Shown one piece after another: positions 60,894-64,000 of a stretch of 64,000 nucleotides of DNA. The notes under the pieces are model-generated. The model did not search any database. It was not told where the DNA came from and was given only the letters and a program-made list of their open reading frames with translations. The stretch covers positions 124,001-188,000 of the forward strand of contig CAVZXS010000010.1 of assembly GCA_963779325.1 (NCBI GenBank), written 5' to 3'. The position numbers were made by a program, and so were the translations under genes. Numbering within the stretch: position 1 is the stretch's first letter; each line of letters begins with the position of its first letter. The stretch comes from CAVZXS01 sp963779325 (GTDB lineage Bacteria > Bacteroidota > Bacteroidia > Chitinophagales > Chitinophagaceae).

Positions 60894-62212
60894 GATTTTT
60901 AGAATATAAGTTGTCCCAGCACCTGTTTGCCCTACCTTTTCTAATAGAGCAAATTTGTCAAGCAATTCAGTCAGGTCACGGGTTGCTGTAGCTTTTGAAA
61001 CACTAAACAGCTCCTGATAATCTGTGTTTGAAATTTTTCCTTTCTCTTTAACAAAGAGTACAGCCTTCACTTGCCGGTCATTAAGCCCCAGCTTTGCTAA
61101 GTGTTCCTGTGTCAAATTATTTTTGAAAAGTGTAATGCTAAAACCGCCGTCTTGCTCCTGCATTTCTGGTTCAGGTAATTCCGCTTCTTTGCAAGTGTCA
61201 ATAATTTTAATAGTGCCACGACCCCAGGCATCAATGTACCCACCTTTAAAACTTACATCGGCAATGATTGGATTTCTTGGTCTTGAAGAATGCGAACGTT
61301 TCAACGCAGCCAATGTTAAACCTGCCGGTAAAGAACCTTCATTCCAGATACTTATTTTGTCGTCATACACACGGATTTGAATTGGAGCTCCCATATAGTT
61401 GCGATGCACCAAAGCGTTCAATAACATTTCCCGGATGGCGGCTAAAGGATATTCTCCTTTTTCAATGCGGTGCATTCCTTCAAATCCTATTGACCGTATC
61501 AGAAATTTATGGTTGAGTTGATTTAAAACTGCTTGTAGTAACATTATTAAATTTCCTTCCTCCGTTTCCTGAAAAATAATGTCTGTGTCATCTTTTCCAA
61601 ACCTGCCAATCTTTACATAAATGCTTGGATAAAATTTCCGGGGTCTTTACCGAATAAAATAATGGCTGCTCTTTTTAATTGTCCATTTTCAGTAAGACGT
61701 AATTTTTCAAATAATTCAGGTAAATCAAGTCCGTCATTTTCTGGCAGGCGACCGGTATTTTGAGAAGCGGCAAGAAATATTTTAACTACCTTTTCATCAA
61801 TGTCGGCAAATGTTGCCCTTGCTTCAATTACATCATCCCATGTTTTGCCTGATTTCTTCAAAAGGAATTCATTGAGTGCTGCACCTGTTAATTCCTGTTT
61901 GGTGCTGCCGCTGCGGTAATAATATCTGCCTCTTACAGAAATTGGAACAGAATAAGGATGTGTTACAATTTCAATAAAATATTTACCTTCTTCTTCATGC
62001 AGATTTACTTCTGACGTAATACCCATTACATTTCTAATTTTGTTGGGTATATCATCCATGAGTTTCTTAAAGTCAACAACGCCAACTACTTTTCCATTAT
62101 CATCTTTGCCAATGAATATTACACCGCCTTGTGCATTAGAAAATCCACAAACCCATTTCAGGTAATCATCGTGCCAACTTTGTTTGTATTCTATGTTTTG
62201 TTGTTCGGGCAT
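60891..62212 (-). pseudogene. AlbA_2/Schlafen-like ATPase, split by one frameshift
   Basis: Two frames (61613-62212 and 60891-61544) join into one protein of about 440 residues. The N-terminal AlbA_2 (Schlafen-type) domain reads MPEQQNIEYKQSWHDDYLKWVCGFSNAQGGVIFIGKDDNG, YFIEIVTHPYSVPISVRGRYYYRSGSTK. A GHKL-like ATPase region has REMLLNALVHRNYMGAPIQI, ISIWNEGSLPAG and GRGTIKIIDTC, followed by a winged helix (about 375-430). The break is at about 61614-61620: after IQAF, adding one base gives VKIGRFGKDDTDIIFQETEEGN. Genes of this type (RecG-like helicase-associated ATPases) are frequent in defence islands. It starts 15 bp after the methyltransferase. Confidence 0.86.
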
Positions 62213-62227
62213 ATTTTTAATTCAATT

Positions 62228-63352
62228 TCATCTTGTTAATATAATGTCTACTTCCCCCGGCTTCATTGATTTGTCACCATAAAGTTTTGTTTGTGTCTTT
62301 GTGTCTTTCTTCAGTGGTTTGTCAATTATTTGAACACTGTGCTTTGGGAAATATTTTTTCAAAATATCTAAAGTTGTATTAAAGGTAAATTCTCTCTTGT
62401 CTGTACGAACATAGATTGTGCTTTTACGCTTCATCATCTTTGAACAAAGTCCAAATACACCGTCAAGCAAATCGTGATACTCTTGTTTGCTTACAAATCT
62501 TCCCTTGTGTTTTTCTTTCAGAGAATTTCCATTTGCTTCTCCACCTAAAAGCCAAAGTCGTAACCATTGGTCAGCATGATAGTCAGTGATAGAGCAATAA
62601 GGTGGTGAAGTAAAGAGCAGAGAAAATTTAATATCGTTGCTAATTGCTCTTTCGGAAATAGTCTTGAGTTCATTAGCACTGTCGCCAAACACAACTGCAC
62701 TTTCTGTAATTGCTGGTTTCCCTTTTTCGTAACGCCATTCAATTTTTTTAAGAATAAAATCGCAAGGGTTTATCTCTGGCGGCGTTTTCATTTTATTTTT
62801 CTTCCACCATTTAACAGAGTAATTCATTCCCATTGATTTTGTCATTCTCATTTGGTTAGACAAACCTTCACCAAGCTTTGCATGTAAGTAAATCAATATG
62901 ATTGAAGTAAGCGTTGCATCAACATTATTATTCTTCCAGTCAAGATGTGTTCGTGCTGCCAATAGAAATTTCAATACTTCGTCGCAATAGCACATTCGGA
63001 AAAACTCAGGCATACGTTCTATTGTTCTGCTGTAATAATTTCGCTTGCCGTAAATTTCAAGTAGTCGGTCTGTTACTTCGTCCTTGTCTGCAGGCTGAAG
63101 TTTAACCGAACCGTAAAGCCAACCAACCGGATTGATTTCAATTCCCAAACTGTTTCTTCCTAAAACGCCACCTGCATAGATACTGCTGCATCTCCCTGCA
63201 AACGGGTCAATGATATAGTCCCCTTCTTTTGAAAATTTCTCTACAACATCAAAGGCAAATTCAAGTGGAAACATCGCATAGTAAGGTCCAAACCTTGCCC
63301 ATCTTGCCTCAGCAATTGTGAACCCTTTTAATATCTTTTGTGTTTCTATCAT
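62228..63352 (-). CDS. DNA methyltransferase (N4/N6 class)
   Basis: 374 residues. AdoMet-binding motif I DPFAGRCSS (about 49-57) precedes catalytic motif IV TSPPY (248-252), the alpha/gamma-type order of DNA (cytosine-N4 or adenine-N6) methylases. GIEINPVGW follows motif I, and IEWRYEKGKP and VFGDSANEL lie in the middle. The recognition domain is probably the stretch about 85-200. The ATG overlaps the stop of the upstream NurA-like gene (ATGA), so the two are translationally coupled: a nuclease-methylase pair, as in restriction-modification. Confidence 0.9.
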   Translation of the reverse strand: MIETQKILKGFTIAEARWARFGPYYAMFPLEFAFDVVEKFSKEGDYIIDPFAGRCSSIYAGGVLGRNSLGIEINPVGWLYGSVKLQPADKDEVTDRLLEIYGKRNYYSRTIERMPEFFRMCYCDEVLKFLLAARTHLDWKNNNVDATLTSIILIYLHAKLGEGLSNQMRMTKSMGMNYSVKWWKKNKMKTPPEINPCDFILKKIEWRYEKGKPAITESAVVFGDSANELKTISERAISNDIKFSLLFTSPPYCSITDYHADQWLRLWLLGGEANGNSLKEKHKGRFVSKQEYHDLLDGVFGLCSKMMKRKSTIYVRTDKREFTFNTTLDILKKYFPKHSVQIIDKPLKKDTKTQTKLYGDKSMKPGEVDIILTR

Positions 63353-64000
63353 GAGTTTGTTCTCTCTCTGATTTCCCTCGCAATATCCTCAAAAATTCGT
63401 TTGCCTAGATTCAATGGAATAGATGCTTCTGCATGAGCAGAAATAAGTGGCGAAACAGAATTTGGATGACGGCTTGATGCAAGTTGGTCAAGTAAATTCA
63501 TAACATCAGCAAGCCGTGTGAATTGGTCGGGGTTTGCTGTGTTTAAGTTTTTTTGGTGGTCATTGAAATATGCAACTACCGGAACAATCTTTTGTCCTGA
63601 TGCTGCTTTATAAAAAAGTTTTCTTCCAAAATAAGTGTCTTGTCCGTATGGCTTTGTGCTTTCGGAAAAAATTATGTTTTGCTTTATATATTCATCGTTT
63701 AGGAGCAAAGCGGATTGCCTTGGAAACTTGTCTTTTATTCCATCTTGAGTTGTGTCAATTTCTAAAAAGTGATTGAAGAAAGTACCAGACTTTTCAATTC
63801 CGATTATCAACAAATCTTCTCCATTGATTTGCTTCTGCAAATCATTAATTCGCTTCAATTCAACTTCGATAACTTTTGTCAACCATGATGAAGTGCTGAA
63901 CACTGCTAAAGGTCCATCCATCACAAAAGCAACTCTGCGGAGTGTTGCCAACCAACCTTTCTTTTCAAATGCTCTTAGAATATGAATGAGCCAAAGTTTT
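63349..64000 (-). CDS. NurA-like nuclease domain protein (5' part outside window)
   Basis: An open frame runs from the window edge to TGA at 63349; at least 216 residues are visible. VAFVMDGPLAVF (Asp in a hydrophobic strand), LLIIGIEKSGTFFNHF and the C-terminal PLISAHAEASIPLNLG resemble the three conserved blocks of NurA-type nucleases, which usually work with a HerA helicase. The call is from motif memory and the fold could be a distant relative. A HerA gene would be expected upstream, outside the window. The gene is coupled to the methyltransferase by a 4-bp overlap. Confidence 0.68.
   Translation of the reverse strand, partial: KLWLIHILRAFEKKGWLATLRRVAFVMDGPLAVFSTSSWLTKVIEVELKRINDLQKQINGEDLLIIGIEKSGTFFNHFLEIDTTQDGIKDKFPRQSALLLNDEYIKQNIIFSESTKPYGQDTYFGRKLFYKAASGQKIVPVVAYFNDHQKNLNTANPDQFTRLADVMNLLDQLASSRHPNSVSPLISAHAEASIPLNLGKRIFEDIAREIRERTNS

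Overview
The window is a chromosomal segment of a Bacteroidota bacterium, most likely a Chitinophagaceae-type member. Supporting signs are an AT-rich genome, a subtype iii (Bacteroidetes-specific) type VI secretion system with TssN/TssO, a T9SS C-terminal sorting domain, a DUF4476 protein, a TPR-type histidine kinase, TAnnTTTG-like -7 promoter elements, and dispersed CTCC/GGGAG palindromes typical of the phylum. No rRNA, tRNA or CRISPR array was seen.

Layout. 1-18217: T6SSiii locus, almost all on the minus strand, in the order tssE-F-G-N-K-O, tssP-like, clpV (tssH), tssB, tssC, two hcp (tssD), a decayed vgrG remnant, a candidate zinc-phospholipase-fold effector, a full vgrG and a truncated downstream gene. 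Two plus-strand NlpC/P60 lipoproteins sit inside the locus. 18510-25023: glycosyltransferase 9, MFS and DedA genes, then two transporter genes broken by frameshifts. 25106-26990: small secreted and membrane proteins and YebC.

27101-35024: the most interesting block. A cholesterol-dependent-cytolysin-like (CDCL) pore-forming protein, a papain-like secreted protein, two further secreted proteins and a TPR histidine kinase/NarL-type response regulator pair share four copies of an inverted repeat (CTACAT, 4 nt, ATGTAG). Three copies lie upstream of the secreted-protein units and one lies at the kinase/regulator junction. The simplest reading is a dedicated two-component system controlling a secreted pore-forming weapon and itself.

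35250-42922: housekeeping and cell-envelope genes (malic enzyme/phosphotransacetylase fusion, MlaE/MlaF, SucD, a T9SS cargo protein, a DUF4476 protein). 43241-51269: a large alpha-2-macroglobulin-like gene with three frameshifts, an FAD oxidoreductase carrying a repeat insertion, and a membrane protein. 51270-57794: accessory region with two identical 75-bp direct repeats about 6 kb apart, a serine hydrolase, a PH-domain gene flanked by degenerate cassette-like repeats, and an IS91-type element (tyrosine recombinase plus Y-transposase).

57795-64000: probable defence island on the minus strand. It reads NurA-like nuclease (partial), DNA methyltransferase, a frameshifted AlbA_2/Schlafen-like ATPase, an 11-bp tandem repeat, and a TOTE-type primase-helicase.

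At least a dozen single-base frameshifts occur in otherwise well-conserved genes. They are either real decay or sequence errors; only reads can decide.
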